Assembly (NCBI GenBank): GCA_022432975.1
Contig: CM039502.1
Span: 27,388,996-27,452,995 of the forward strand
From: Begonia masoniana
Taxonomy: Eukaryota; Streptophyta; Magnoliopsida; Cucurbitales; Begoniaceae
Direction of reading: 5' to 3'
DNA: 64,000 nt
Part shown: positions 35,261-46,884 of the stretch, one piece after another
Position numbering within the stretch: position 1 is the first letter of the stretch
Layout: each line of letters starts with the position of its first letter
Made by a program: the position numbers and the translations under genes
Notes under the pieces: generated by a model
Database searches by the model: none
What the model was told of the DNA's origin: nothing
What the model saw: the letters and a program-made list of their open reading frames with translations, nothing else

Positions 35261-38200
35261 TCAGTACCTGAATAACTCTGGATGCTGGTCCATCATGTCT
35301 TGCTGGCGCAACCAAGTTGTCTCCTCTATATTCTGGTTGTGTCACAAGACTTTCACTAGTGGAACCTCTTTGTTGCGCAATACCTTCACTGCATAATTCA
35401 TGATTCGTACTGATTTCTCCTCATAGGTAAGAGTATGATGGATTTCAATACTCTGCGGTTCCACAACTTGAGATAGATCTCTAACACACTTCTTCAGCAT
35501 GGAAACATGAAACACATTATGGATTCCCTCTAAAGAGGCTGGTAACAGTAGTTGATAGGCTGACTTCCCAATCCTCTTCAAGATTGAGAAAGGTCCAATA
35601 TATCTGGGGTTCAACTTGCCTCTCTTTCCAAATCTCACAACTCCTTTGAAAGGTAACACCTTAAGGAAAACTTCATTACCAACATCAAATTCCAGTTCTC
35701 TTCGTCTTTTGTCTGCATAGCTTTTCTGCCGGCTTTGAGCTGTTAAGATTCTTTGTCGGATAAGAGCGATTTTCTCCACTGTCTGCTGTACAATGTTAGG
35801 ACCAATCAATTGTGCTTCTCCAACTTCATCCCAATACAATGGAGATCTGCACTTTCGTCCATACAATGCCTCGTATGGTGCCATGCCTATTGTTACCTGA
35901 AAACTGTTGTTATAAGAAAATTCAACTAAAGACAAGTGTTTGCTCCATGAACCTTGAAAGTCTAATACACATGCACGGAGCATATCCTCTAATGTTTGAA
36001 TAGTCCTTTTGGATTGTCCATCTGTTTGAGGGTGGAAAGTTGTGCTAAAACTAAGCTGTGTTCCTATAGCCTTGTGTAAACTTTTCCAAAACTTAGATGT
36101 AAATCTAGAGTCTCGGTCTGAAACTATGGTGCTTGGAACTCCATGCAGTCTAACAACTTCATGCACATACAACTCAGCAAGTTAATCCATTGAGTATGTC
36201 ATCTTTATCGGTAGAAAGTGGGCAGATTTAGTTAAACGATCAACTATCACCCAGATTGCATCATGTCCTTTTGTTGTTCTAGGCAATCCCACAACAAAGT
36301 CCATCGTTATTTGCTCCCATTTCCATTCAGGAACTGGTAAAGGTTGCAATGTTCCTGACTGTCTCTGATGCTCATCTTTAATCTGCTAACAGTACAAACA
36401 TGATTTTACATACTCTGCCACACTCTTTTTCATACTTGGCCACCAATAATGCTGTTTAAGATCCTTGTACATCTTCGTACTTCCAGGGTGAACAGAAAAT
36501 CGAGAAGAATGTGCTTCTGAAAGAATCTCATCTCGAAGTTCCTTAATGGCAGGAACAAACCATCTATTTCTAAACCTAAGGATTCCATCAACGGAATAGT
36601 TAAAATCCGACTTGTCTGTAGAGTCCATGCAGGACTTATACTAATTTCATTCAGTGTCGTTCCTTTGAGCTTCCTTTATTTTCTCCAAAATAGTAAGCCT
36701 CAAGGATAAAGCCGAAAGCATAGCTGATATACTGGATACTGCTTCTAGGTTAAACTTTTGGAATTCATACTGTAAAGCTAGTGGCATGTCTAAAATCATG
36801 GCTGAGGCTGATGTTGTCACTCTACTCAAGGCATCTGCCACAACATTTGCTTTGCCAGGGTGGTACTTAATCTCGAAATCATAATCCTTTAAAAATTCTA
36901 ACCATCGACGTTGCCTCATATTTAATTCCTTCTGTGTGAAGATATACTTCAAGCTCTTATGATCCGAAAATATCTCACAAGATTATCCATACAGGTAATG
37001 CCTCCAAATCTTAAGTGCAAATACTACTGCAGCTAATTCCAAGTCATGTGTAGGGTAATTCTTTTCATGTATTTTCAACTATCTAGAGGCATAAGCTATT
37101 ACCTTACCATCTTGCATTAACACACATCCAAGACCGATCTTGGAAGCATCACAATAAATGCTAAATTTACCATTTTCAACAGGAAAGGTCAAAATTGGAG
37201 CGTTGGTCAGTTTTTATTTCAAGGTCTGAAAACTATGCTCACATTCGTCAGTCCATATATACTTCACATTTTTCCTTGTTAACCTAGTAAGGGGGTAGCA
37301 ATCTTCGAGAATCCTTCAATGAACTTTCTATAATATCCTGCTAGTCCAAGAAAACTCCTAATATCCGTAGCACTCTTTGGTTGGGGTCATTCCTTAACTG
37401 CTTGAACCTTTGCTGGATCAACAGATATGCCATCTCCAGAGATGACATGTCCTAGAAAGTAAACTTGGTCCAACCAAAATTCACACTTAGAAAACTTGGC
37501 GTATAGTTGGTGCTGTTTTAATACTTCCAACACTAAGGTCAGGTGCCTAGCATGCTCATCCTTAGTACGTGAATAGATTAAAATGTCATCTATGAACACT
37601 ATGACAAACTTATCCAAATACTCATGAAACACTCTATTCATGAGATCCATAAAGGCTGCTGGTGCATTTGTCAATCCAAAGGACATGACCAAAAACTCAT
37701 AATGTCCATACCTTGTGCGAAAGGCAGTCTTAGGAATATCCTCAGATTTGACCTTTAATTGGTAATAACCGGACCTAAGGTCAATCTTAGAGAAAACACG
37801 TGCACCATTAAGCTGGTCAAATAAATCATCAATCCTCGGTAGTGGGTACTTGTTCTTGACAGTTAGCTTATTCAATTCTCTATAGTCTATGTACATACGC
37901 ATTGATCCATCTTTCTTTTTGACAAAAAGGACAGGTGCACCCCATGGTGAAAAGCTAGGGCGTATGAACCCTTTCTCCAACAAATCCTCTAACTGCTTCT
38001 TCAATTCCTTAAGTTCTGTTGGTGCTAGTCTATATGGATTTTTAGACACAGGCTCAGCGCCGGGGTAAACATCCATAACAAATTCGATTCCCCTATCTGG
38101 TGGTAAGCCAGGAAGGTCATCTAAAAGCACTTCAGGAAAGTCTTGGACAATTGAGACATTTTGGGGTGTTGCTTTTCCTACGAGTTGTTTATCTAGAACA

Positions 38201-38919
38201 CTGGCCAAGAAGCATAGGTACTCTCTGCATGGTGAGGGTTTACAATTCATCGAAGTCATAACAGACATTCCCTTACTCTTCTTTAAAGCTTGGAAGGTAT
38301 GATTTAAACCATCAGGGGGTTGGAACCTAACTACTCCTGTCTTACAGTCGATTGTGGCATAATGTTTAAATAGCCAATCCATTCCTAGGATTACATCAAA
38401 TCTCATTATATCCATAATAATGAAATCAGCAGGTAGACTCACGCTTCGTACTAACACATCGCTGTCAAGCATCACCTGGTTAGAGTGCATGCGCTCACCA
38501 GAGGGTAAAGCAACACTAAACACATGCATAGAAGGGGTAAACTGTGCATCTAACTTAACAGCAAAAGTAGATGGTATGAATGAATGTGTTGCACCAGAAT
38601 CTATCAATGTAAAAGCGGGTATAAAGTTGACCAATATAGTACCTGACACAACAGCAGGCTGCTCATCATCGCCCGACTCCATCATGGAGAATATCCTCGG
38701 CTTAATCATAACAAGGCCATTCTTAAGAGCTGGACAGTCCCTAACGACGTGGCCAACCTTGTTACAGTTGAAGCATCGGGTGACTCTGGGCTTCGGGCAA
38801 TCTCTGAATGTGTGTCCAACTTCCCCGTAATTGAAACACTTTCCCGAACCGAACCTGCATTCACCCATGTGACTCTTCGAGCATTTCGGGCACAGGGGAA
38901 ACTTCCTGGCATCCGACAC
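35261..38919 (-). pseudogene. Level 4a zinc knuckles and pol, broken
   Basis: Reading down the minus strand from 38919: zinc knuckles ([14 protein letters not shown], with its second Cys changed to Tyr, and [14 protein letters not shown], intact), protease with [13 protein letters not shown] (catalytic DSG present), RT with [15 protein letters not shown] and FIDDILIYS, RNase H (about 37200-36650, with [18 protein letters not shown]), integrase zinc region and core (36600-35760, [12 protein letters not shown]), and a C-terminal chromodomain-like segment ending at 35261. Stops occur near 37385, 37218, 37077, 36984, 36388, 36184 and 35344. A 1-base deletion lies near 37290. The stops are mostly explained by Gln or Trp codons turned to stop by one transition. 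About 3.7 kb of pol is otherwise well preserved. Confidence 0.93.
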
Positions 38920-38953
38920 TTTCTTTCCCGTTCCTTGGCTATGTTGGCCTTCA

Positions 38954-39505
38954 TTAGGCCTCGAACTGCCTACTGTACTCGGCTACAGACCCTGTCTGCT
39001 TCAAGTTTAGAAATTCCAACTTCTTTGCAGTTTGGACAGTACTGTTGAAATACTTCTCGTAGAAAATGTCTTTGAATTGTGACCAAGGCATCGCCAAGAC
39101 ATCAGTGGTGGTCTCTATTGTTTCCCACCAGAGTTGAGCTTCACCAGCCAAGTGAAATGTCGCCAATGTGACCTTGTCTCCTTCTCCTATGTTGGCACAC
39201 CTAAACATACTTTCGATCTTCCTAAGCCACCCTTCAGCAATAACTGGATCAGATGATTGTCCATCAAACGTGGGTGGTCTTAGTCTCCAGAATCTATCTC
39301 CAGAATGTTCATTGCTAGAACCCGAGTTGGCACTTCCTTGTACCTCTCGGTTCAACAGTACTCCTAGTTGATCAGATTGCTGGCGCACTAGGTCCGTTTG
39401 CTGACGCACCAACTCCGTCAGCCGCCTAATCACACTAGGCTCCTCCCCACCACTCAAGTTTGGCATTTCCCTTGGCACTCTAGGTCTTCCTGGGCGTCTG
39501 GCCAT
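38954..39505 (-). pseudogene. Level 4a gag, C-terminal part deleted
   Basis: It starts MARRPGRPRVPREM at 39505 and holds the N-terminal coiled stretch rich in Gln/Val repeats (VRQQTDLVRQQSDQLG) and the Retrotrans_gag domain (QLWWETIETTT, YEKYFNSTVQTAKKLEFLNL). It ends abruptly after SRQFEA, where relatives continue with about 100 more residues, and the DNA joins the linker before the zinc knuckles ([10 protein letters not shown]) in another frame. This is an internal deletion plus a frameshift. It sits about 150 bases inside the primer site, the normal spacing. Confidence 0.92.
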
Positions 39506-39645
39506 TATACTAAATTCCTGTACAGGGTTAATTACACTCTTAAGTATCTAATAGCTAGGGTTAACATAAACACTTACAGTTGTTGAAGTACTTCCATGCA
39601 ACGATTGGCACTGATGAGTAATCTTTTGAACGGTTTAACTGACAT

Positions 39646-39658
39646 GTCTCTGATACCA
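39646..39658 (-). other. Level 4a primer binding site, initiator tRNA-Met
   Basis: The minus strand reads TGGTATCAGAGAC, 3 bp from the LTR start at 39662. It matches the initiator tRNA-Met 3' end over at least 11 bases. Confidence 0.9.
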
Positions 39659-39661
39659 TAC

Positions 39662-41702
39662 TGTAACGCCCCGAATTATATAAACCTGGTTCGTTACTCA
39701 TAAACTCGAACTTAACTAAGAGACTTTGGACTAAATTTAAAACTTCGTTCAAAAGTCCAAATTTGACATTTTCTAAGCTTCAAAACATTTGAAAACTTGC
39801 AGTGGAAATCATTTAAGCAAAAATAGAGTTAAACAAAACTATAGAAACAATGTTTGAATAATCAGTTGGAATATTAAGAAGTAATCGACCAAAGAAAGTA
39901 AAGGTTTAATCGTGAAATACTAGAGAAGTTACAGAAGTCAAACGTAGATGCCGCTGAGCAAAGTCAACGGAAGAGACTGAAACATAAAACAGAAAGCTTC
40001 TTCCGGTGACAAAACGACAAAAACCTTGGTTACGTCATCCGATAGATTTAACAAACGACATCCACCGGTGACTAAATGACAAAGTCCATTTTTCCTTCAC
40101 AAGACAAAATAAAAATGAATACATCGCCCGGTCACTAAGTGACAAAACCCATTGCTTGCAACCGCCGGTCATAAGACGACAAAAGTCTTCCTACGTCAAC
40201 CGATAACGTCAGCCGGATGATTTCCTTCATCCGATCGACTAAATCTCGCATCCACCGGTGACGTCAGCCGGATGATTTCCTTCATCCGAACGACAATATC
40301 TCACATCCACCGGTAGACAAAAAAAGACAAAACATCCACCGGTGAACTTCATTCACCATTGGTGGAATTTACAAACTTTACTCAAAGCATTCAAAACAAC
40401 CTGACCCCAAATAACATCTGACATTCAACAAATAGCCATTAACAAAAGACACAACGTCTGTATCCTCGACACAACTTTGGAAATATTAAACTCTAACTAC
40501 ATTTAAATCACATAAACATTAAATGACTACTGTCGTTAAATTCTTAACTACTGAAACTTCACCTACAGACAAGTGTTAAACCGCCTCATCAGAACACCAA
40601 ACTGTGGCAAGAATGTGCTTCAACAGCATCGCCTATTCCTCAGTAAATTCAGAGAACTCTCCAGTGGTTACCTCAACACCTACATCACAAAACTCGTCTA
40701 TTAGCCTAACGCTAAGCAAGTAAAGCAATAATGAAATGGAATACTGAAACATAAATCCTAATCATGCAATTTCTACTTTCACAACTCAGTTGCAATTTCG
40801 TTCATTCATTGAAATGATCCCTCGGTTCCATTGGGAGGTGGATCGGTTCTCCCAAAGTCATACATCCTCTTCTCAATTAAGGGGCGGATTAGTTCCCTTA
40901 ACAGCTGATCTGATCCCTCAATTCCATTGGGAGTGGGATCAGTTCTCCCAAAGTCATACATTCTCTTCTCAATTAAGGGGCAGATTAGTTCCCTTAACAG
41001 CTGATCTGTTTCAATCTGTTCATACCTTGCCATAACATTTCATGTAAATTCATTTTCGTATTTCTTCAAAAACGTGATGCATGACAAAAAGAAAACACTC
41101 AAACATACATAAACCTACTGTTTTGTGATGTAGGCCCGAAGGCACACACAATACTTCACTTACCTGGTCTCTTGGAAATCGCTCGGTTTCAACTACTCTG
41201 GAAGCCCTGCTCACCTAATGTCATAAGCAGAATACCGATTAGATCATCACTAACCTTATCCTATATCATTCAGAAACCTAAGGAGCTAGTTTGGAAGTTT
41301 TGGTCATCGTACATTCTCGGCTCAACACTAAACTCGAACTCAACTCACTCACAGCATTATCAAAAATACACACATTGCACTCTCTCTGCTATCTAGCCAC
41401 AATCTCAAGAAAACAAGGGGAGAACTTACCTAGTTTGAGGGTTGAAGATCAGAGAGGAAAAAAAATCGCCTGAAGCTCTGCTGAGCTTGAGGTGTATACC
41501 GAGAAAGGAAAAATGAGAGAACAGTGGCGGCTAAACCTCATTAAACCTTTCATTAAATACGTTATCCGAAATAACATCTCAAATTACCATCATACCCTTA
41601 CACTCACATTTATTAACCTAATCACTAGCTCCCCAATTTCATCCATAAAACATCCACTAAATTTGATAAAGTAAACTGGTTTAAACAAAACCGGGTGTTA
41701 CA
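39662..41702 (-). repeat. Level 4a right (5') LTR
   Basis: A 2041-bp partner of 33164-35225 with the same internal order: CACCGG array, TGACGTCA (40259-40266), 96-bp duplication (40816-41007) and module (41121-41168). It lacks a short block near the Asp-like AGCGTTCACC (34050) of the left LTR. Confidence 0.95.
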
Positions 41703-42060
41703 TAAGTTGAATCCCAGATACATCGGACCTTTCTCAATCTTGAAGAGGATTGGGAAGACAGCTTATCATTTGCAGTTACCAGTCTCTATGAAGGGAATTC
41801 ACAATGTGTTCCATGTTTCTGTGCTGAAGAAATGTATGCGGAATCCAACTCAGGTAATGGAACAGCAGAACATTGAAGTTCATCCTACCCTTACCTATGA
41901 AGAGAAACCAATGGAAATTCTAGACTATGCTATAAAAGTGCTACGTAACAAGGAAGTTCAGCTAGTGAAGGTGTTATGGCGTAATCAGAATGTAGAGGAG
42001 GCAACTTTGGAAAGCCAGCATGACATTATGAACTGATATCCTGAGTTATTTAAGCACTGA
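41703..42060 (+). pseudogene. Level 3 integrase C-terminus and chromodomain-like end
   Basis: This is the rest of the level 3 pol after the level 4a insertion. It reads [42 protein letters not shown] and KVLWRNQNVEEATLE, the usual Tekay-type order of linker and chromodomain-like tail, then a stop at 42036-42041 region (DIMN then stop) followed by YPELFKH and the natural end at 42060. The premature stop fits CAG/CAA-to-stop or a similar single change. Confidence 0.9.
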
Positions 42061-42082
42061 ATTTTTAGGACAAAATTCTTTT

Positions 42083-42095
42083 AAGGAGAGTGGAT
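42083..42095 (+). other. Level 3 polypurine tract
   Basis: AAGGAGAGTGGAT directly precedes the right LTR start TGTAGCAACC at 42096. Confidence 0.8.
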
Positions 42096-42557
42096 TGTAG
42101 CAACCGGTAATTGTCAGCCTTGATTTTATTAGTAACATTTTTGTGACTCTTATTTTTATAGAATAAGTAAATTTGATTGGTTGCTTAAATAGGTTAAAGT
42201 TGGTTAACCAAGGGTATTTGAGTAATTGTGAAGCAAGTGTTATAAATGGAGAGTTTAATGAAGGTTTAGCCGTCACTGTTCCTCATTTCCCCATTCGGCA
42301 TTCAGCTCAGCTCAGCAGAGCAGATTCTTCTCCAGCATTTACCCCTTTGATTTTTCTTCGACTTAGGTTAGTTTTACTTCGATCTCTCGCTGTTTTAGTG
42401 ATTATGTAGATGCGTATTTTGAGAATGCTGGGAGTAGGAGTTGAGTTCGGTTTTGTAGTAAATTGGGAATGTACGAAGAACAGAGACACCAAAGTAGTTT
42501 CCTTTAAATTTCTGGATAGTTTAGAATGAAGTTAAATAATGTTGTGCTTATGTTTTA

Positions 42558-44876
42558 TGTAACACCCGACAATCTCTGCCAGGTGATTTTCTTAACGAAA
42601 TTAACTGTCACCTTTATTATTAATACTTGAATTTAATTTTAAAACCAAAGTTTATTTGATTTCTAATTTTGGGGTGGCAAAATGGTAATTAGGAAGGATC
42701 CTATTCATATAAATAGAAAATGGAAACCTTAAACCTCACAAAAAAACCTCACTGTAGCCGACATTCTCCCTGCGATTCTCGTTTCTTCCAGAGCTCTCTC
42801 TCAGTCAGTAGCCCTTTCATCAACGACCGACTCTTCATCCTTCTCGCCGATACTCAGCTTACTAGGTAAGACTTCGTCAATGCAGTGGTTGAGTATCCAT
42901 TTAGGTGTTGGTTTGAGTTAGAGGTTGAGATTCAGGTTTGCCTAATAATGAATAGAATCGGAGTATTATTAGCTATTAACGTAGTATTTATGATTTTGAT
43001 GATGATAAGTAGGAATTATGAATGTTGGCTGAGCTCGGGTAGTTAGTGAATCTGATTTCCCTTACTGATAAACTAGGATTTCTATGCGTACAAGGTGTCC
43101 AATAAAATATCTGAATGAGATAAGTTAGATCTTTAGGAATCTTCCTTGGTTAGGACTTTACTAGTTTGAGTTTAGATTATTAGGATTTTTATTTTAACTA
43201 CTACAATGTAATGTTTTAGGTAAAGAAGTCTGAAGGAAAGGAGCTCAAGTTGCTAAGGAAACCAGGTAAGTGAATGTGTAGGATTACCGGCCATTAGGGT
43301 CCTACATCATAAGAATGCTAGGTAGAAACTGATACGATGATTAGAAGTTATTTAAGCTATTGTCTGTTACTTATGTTGGTGTTTGTTTTAAGTTAGTAAA
43401 ATGGTTTGTATTTGGATGATTTACGGATGTTTGAGAACTATGTTATGTGATGTTCTGTTAGAGTCTATGAAGTTAACTGTCTAGTATGATAATTTCTATA
43501 ATCTGATGATTTAAGAACATTCATGTCATGCATCATGATTTACTTCTCAAGCATACGAAAATGATTTATGAGCATGTTTCCTCCATGAACAAGATATGAG
43601 AATGAATATGAAAACGATCTCATACAACATGATTAAGTGAGGGTTGGGGGCGGGTTGACGCATGCCACAGTCCAAAGAGGGACCATGAAAATGACCCGAA
43701 AGGGTATATGATCAAAATCACTGTCAACCCCCCTTTTACGGCACAAATCCTCCCTTAATCCATATGATGAAAATGATGAACAGAAACAAGAATGATAGAT
43801 GATCAAGAACATCTTTTCTCTCAACTATACATTCATGAATACATGTTAGTTTGCATTCCTTACTAAGCATTAGGCTTATAGTTTAAACCTCATAATGTAG
43901 GTGACGATTTTTCAGGTGAGGATCTCAAAGTTAATGAGGATGTTTAAGCTCGGTTGCTGGAAGGTGCTCAGGGTGGAGACTTGTTGCTGGCAGGCGATAT
44001 TGACCCGTGGTTATGCTCACATTGAGTCAGTAAGTTTTATGAAAGACTAAAGTCTATGTAGGATGAGACTTCTTTTTATAACATTGGGATGTTAGGATTT
44101 GTCTATTTGATCTCTGAGTCCGAGGAATGATTTAAGTTTATAGAATGATTTGCTTAATTAAGTCTTCCGCTTCACGTATCCTGAACGAGTCTGTGATTTC
44201 TATTCGTTTAAAGTTTATGCCTATCAAGTTGAAATCTATGAGAGTCGGGTATTTTTCTGTTGGTTGAAGTTGCTTGATGATTATCGTGTTTTACTGCTGA
44301 GTGATAGGAGTCGGATAAGTGTATCATCCGGCTGACGTCATCGGCGGATGTCAAATGATAGAAGTTGAACGATTGAGTCTTCCGGCTGACGTCATCGAAT
44401 GATGTCAAGTGTTTACTCACCGGATGATGTAAGTAAAGTATTTAGTCGTTTGTTCACCGGATGAAGTCTCTTGTCGGATGAGGTAAGTGCGTCACGTGCA
44501 TGGCACATGTCCACCGGATGATGCCCGTGTCTACCGGGCGATGTAGGTATTTTCTTTACCGAATTATATAAGTAATGTTTTTTCGTTTAGTGACCGAGCG
44601 ATGTAGGCGTTTTCCTTACTGGATGATATAAGTCATGTTTTGTCGTTTAGTGACCGAGCGATGTTTTATTTAGACACGTGAAACACCCGTGTCCGCCGGC
44701 AGATGTGTAATGTATTTCGTTGCTGGGCAATGCCTAATGAATCACGTGTGATGTCTTGAACTAAGTTATGATTTAAAAGAAATATATAAAAAAAAAAGGG
44801 GAAAAAGGAATGTAAGGATACATGGTCAATTCCAAAAGAGTCATGGGTTGGTCTCGGCCCTACTGGGGTCGTTACA
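42558..44876 (+). mobile_element. Level 4b: solo LTR, same broad family as the gag-only element
   Basis: It starts TGTAACACCCGACAATC and ends ACTGGGGTCGTTACA, with a perfect target duplication TTTTA at 42553-42557 and 44877-44881. The end region and the TTAGGCTTATAGTTTAAACC segment near 43872 are the reverse complement of the LTRs of the 3744-14838 element. No internal domain or second LTR remains, so this is a solo LTR. It has two TGACGTCA motifs (44333-44340, 44387-44394) within a CCGGATGATG-rich array. Confidence 0.92.
44330..44720. promoter_or_regulatory. CCGGATGATG-rich array with two TGACGTCA motifs
   Basis: Short degenerate units with CCGGATGATGT or CCGGGCGATGT recur across this part of the solo LTR. 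TGACGTCA occurs at 44333-44340 and 44387-44394, each preceded by CCGGC. The same pairing of a CCGG array with TGACGTCA occurs in the level 4a LTRs. Confidence 0.5.
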
Positions 44877-46380
44877 TTTTAGGTGAGCCAACTCTTGAAG
44901 TAGCTTACAATGAGGGATCTCTCAGGAAACCGGGTAAGTGGAGTATGTGTGTGCCTTCGGGCCTACATCACAAAACAGTAGGTTTATGCATGCTTGAATG
45001 TTTCCAGTATGTCATGCATCATGTTTTATTGAATGAGTACGAAAATGAATTTACACGTAATGACATGGTAAGGCATGAGTAGTTTGAATCAGACAAACTA
45101 TTAAGGGAACTAATTCGCCCCTTAATCGAGAAGAGGATGTTATGACTTTGGGAAAACTGATCCACTTCCCATCGAACAGAGGGATCAGATCAGCTATTAA
45201 GGGAACTAATCCGCCCCTTAATCGAGAAGAGGATGTTATGACTTTGGGAAAATCAATCCACTTCCCATCGAACAGAAGGATCAGATCAGAGAACGAACAC
45301 AAATGCAACTGAGATGTGAAAGTAAAAACTGCATGATTAGGATTTATGAATTTAGTATTTCATTCATATTTGCTCTACTTATTTAGCATTACGCTAGTAG
45401 ATGAGTTTTGTGATGTAGGTGCTGAGTTACCAACAAGTGATTTCTCTGAGTTTACAGAAGAATAGGCGAAGTTGATGTAGCACATCTATGCCGCGGTTTG
45501 GTGCACTGATGAGGTGGTTTAACAAATGTCAGTATGTGAAGTCTTAGTGGACAAGTGTGTTGTTGAAATGTGCTGAAGATTTTAATGACAGTAGTAGTTT
45601 TAATGTTTTGACATGTTTTGGGATTATCCTGATAATGAAAACACGATTGGTTTATTTGTAGCTTGCTATTCTGGATTTTTAGAAAGTTGTGGTTTTAAGT
45701 TGTTTTGAATGAGATGAGTAAAATTTATAAGTTCTTTTAGTAGGCAGAGTTGTCTGATGGTTTAGAGTGTAAATGCTAATGTGGTTCTGTGTCGTTCGGC
45801 AGATGTCGAATGGCAGAGATCAATCGATAGATTTTGAGTGTTACTGTTGATCGGCAGATGCTGTCGTTTGACAGAAGTCAAAGTCAATCGGTAGATGTCG
45901 AGTGTTACTGTTGAACGGTAGATGTGAGTAGTAGATTTTGTCGTTTTGTGATCGGTGGATGTGAGCGGTAGATGTGGGTAGTAAATTTTGTCGTTTTGTG
46001 ATCGGTGGATGCGAGCGGTGGATGTATTTTGTTCAGCTTCTACCGCTGAAACTCTTCTGTCTCTACTTCTACCGCTGAGACTATTTGGCGGAAGAAGTGT
46101 TCGAATTTAAGACATTTAAATATTCAACACATTTATGTCCTCGGTTCTTTTGACAGATTGTTTCTATTATTTTAATCGTTACACAAGTATTATTTTAGTG
46201 TTTTGTTTTAACCCTATTTTATACAAATGAATTTCCGCTGCAAGTTTTCTTGATGTTCTTAAATAAAGGTCAAATTTTGACCGTCGAGTGAAGTTTTTAA
46301 AATCTTCCCAGATTGTTTTAGTTTTGTTCAGTGTTATGAGTAGCGAATCGAATTTATAAAATTCGGGGCTTTACACGACT

Positions 46381-46884
46381 GTCATTCGATTGCTGCTCTG
46401 TCATCCGATTGTCATTTGTCATCTGTTTTCTGTCATCCATTTTCATTTTCGACCAAGTGTCCCCGTTCCAGAGCACTATTCTTTTCTCTTAAACCTCTCC
46501 GTGCTTTTTCCTCCTCTATCTCTCTCTTCATAATCTTCTCAAAATATTCCAGCCACAGTTCCTTGATTTGATTCCTTTATTTTTGGTAACCATCATTTCT
46601 TTGATTTGTTATCTCTTTCTTGATAATCTTCAGCCTTTAAATTTGATTTTTCCCGCTATTAACTTTGCATTTAAATAAGAAAATATAAAATTAGAATTAA
46701 TATTACAAATCTGCTTTAAATAGAAAATATGCATGAAATATATTAAATTTAATCAATGCCTTGATACTGCAGCATTATGTAGCAATTGTAGTAAATTTCA
46801 CTAATTTCTTCTAAAATTCACTCAAATCATACAAGTTAAATAATCTAAAAATAGTATAAAATAACTCTAAATTTAGAGTTATCA
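46381..46884 (-). repeat. Athila left (3') LTR, second part
   Basis: It continues the LTR cut at 29090 and matches 51950-52456. It ends TTTAGAGTTATCA at 46884, followed by AATACCCCCAAACC, whose reverse complement is the polypurine-like GGTTTGGGGGTATT. Confidence 0.9.

Larger units (their letters stand above)
33164..41702 (-). mobile_element. Level 4a: Tekay/Del-like Ty3/gypsy element, minus strand
   Basis: This is the most complete element in the window: LTRs of 2062 bp (33164-35225) and 2041 bp (39662-41702), a perfect TSD TAAGT, an initiator tRNA-Met primer site, a polypurine tract, and gag, protease, RT, RNase H and integrase in Ty3/gypsy order. It inserted into the integrase of its own relative (level 3) in the opposite orientation. 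Gag carries an internal deletion, pol has about eight stops and at least one frameshift, so it is not autonomous. LTR differences are scattered single bases and small indels, indicating a fairly recent insertion. Confidence 0.95.
29091..46375 (+). mobile_element. Level 3: Tekay/Del-like Ty3/gypsy element, plus strand
   Basis: It inserted into the left LTR of level 2. Its left end TGTAGCAACC at 29091 follows CAACT (29086-29090), and its right end GGGGCTTTACA at 46375 is followed by CGACT (46376-46380), a target duplication with one mismatch. The left LTR is truncated at 29750, where it joins gag directly, removing the rest of the LTR, the primer site and the gag N-terminus. Pol is split at 33163/41703 by level 4a. 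The right LTR starts at 42096 and is itself split by a solo LTR. Integrase ends with a chromodomain-like segment, placing it among chromoviruses, probably Tekay/Del. Confidence 0.9.
42096..46375 (+). repeat. Level 3 right (3') LTR, split by a solo LTR
   Basis: The LTR sequence is 42096-42557 plus 44882-46375, about 1.96 kb in all, interrupted by the solo LTR at 42558-44876 and its TTTTA duplication. It keeps the 96-bp tandem duplication (45098-45289) and the shared module (44929-44982). It ends AATTCGGGGCTTTACA, the mirror image of the level 4a LTR start. Confidence 0.92.
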
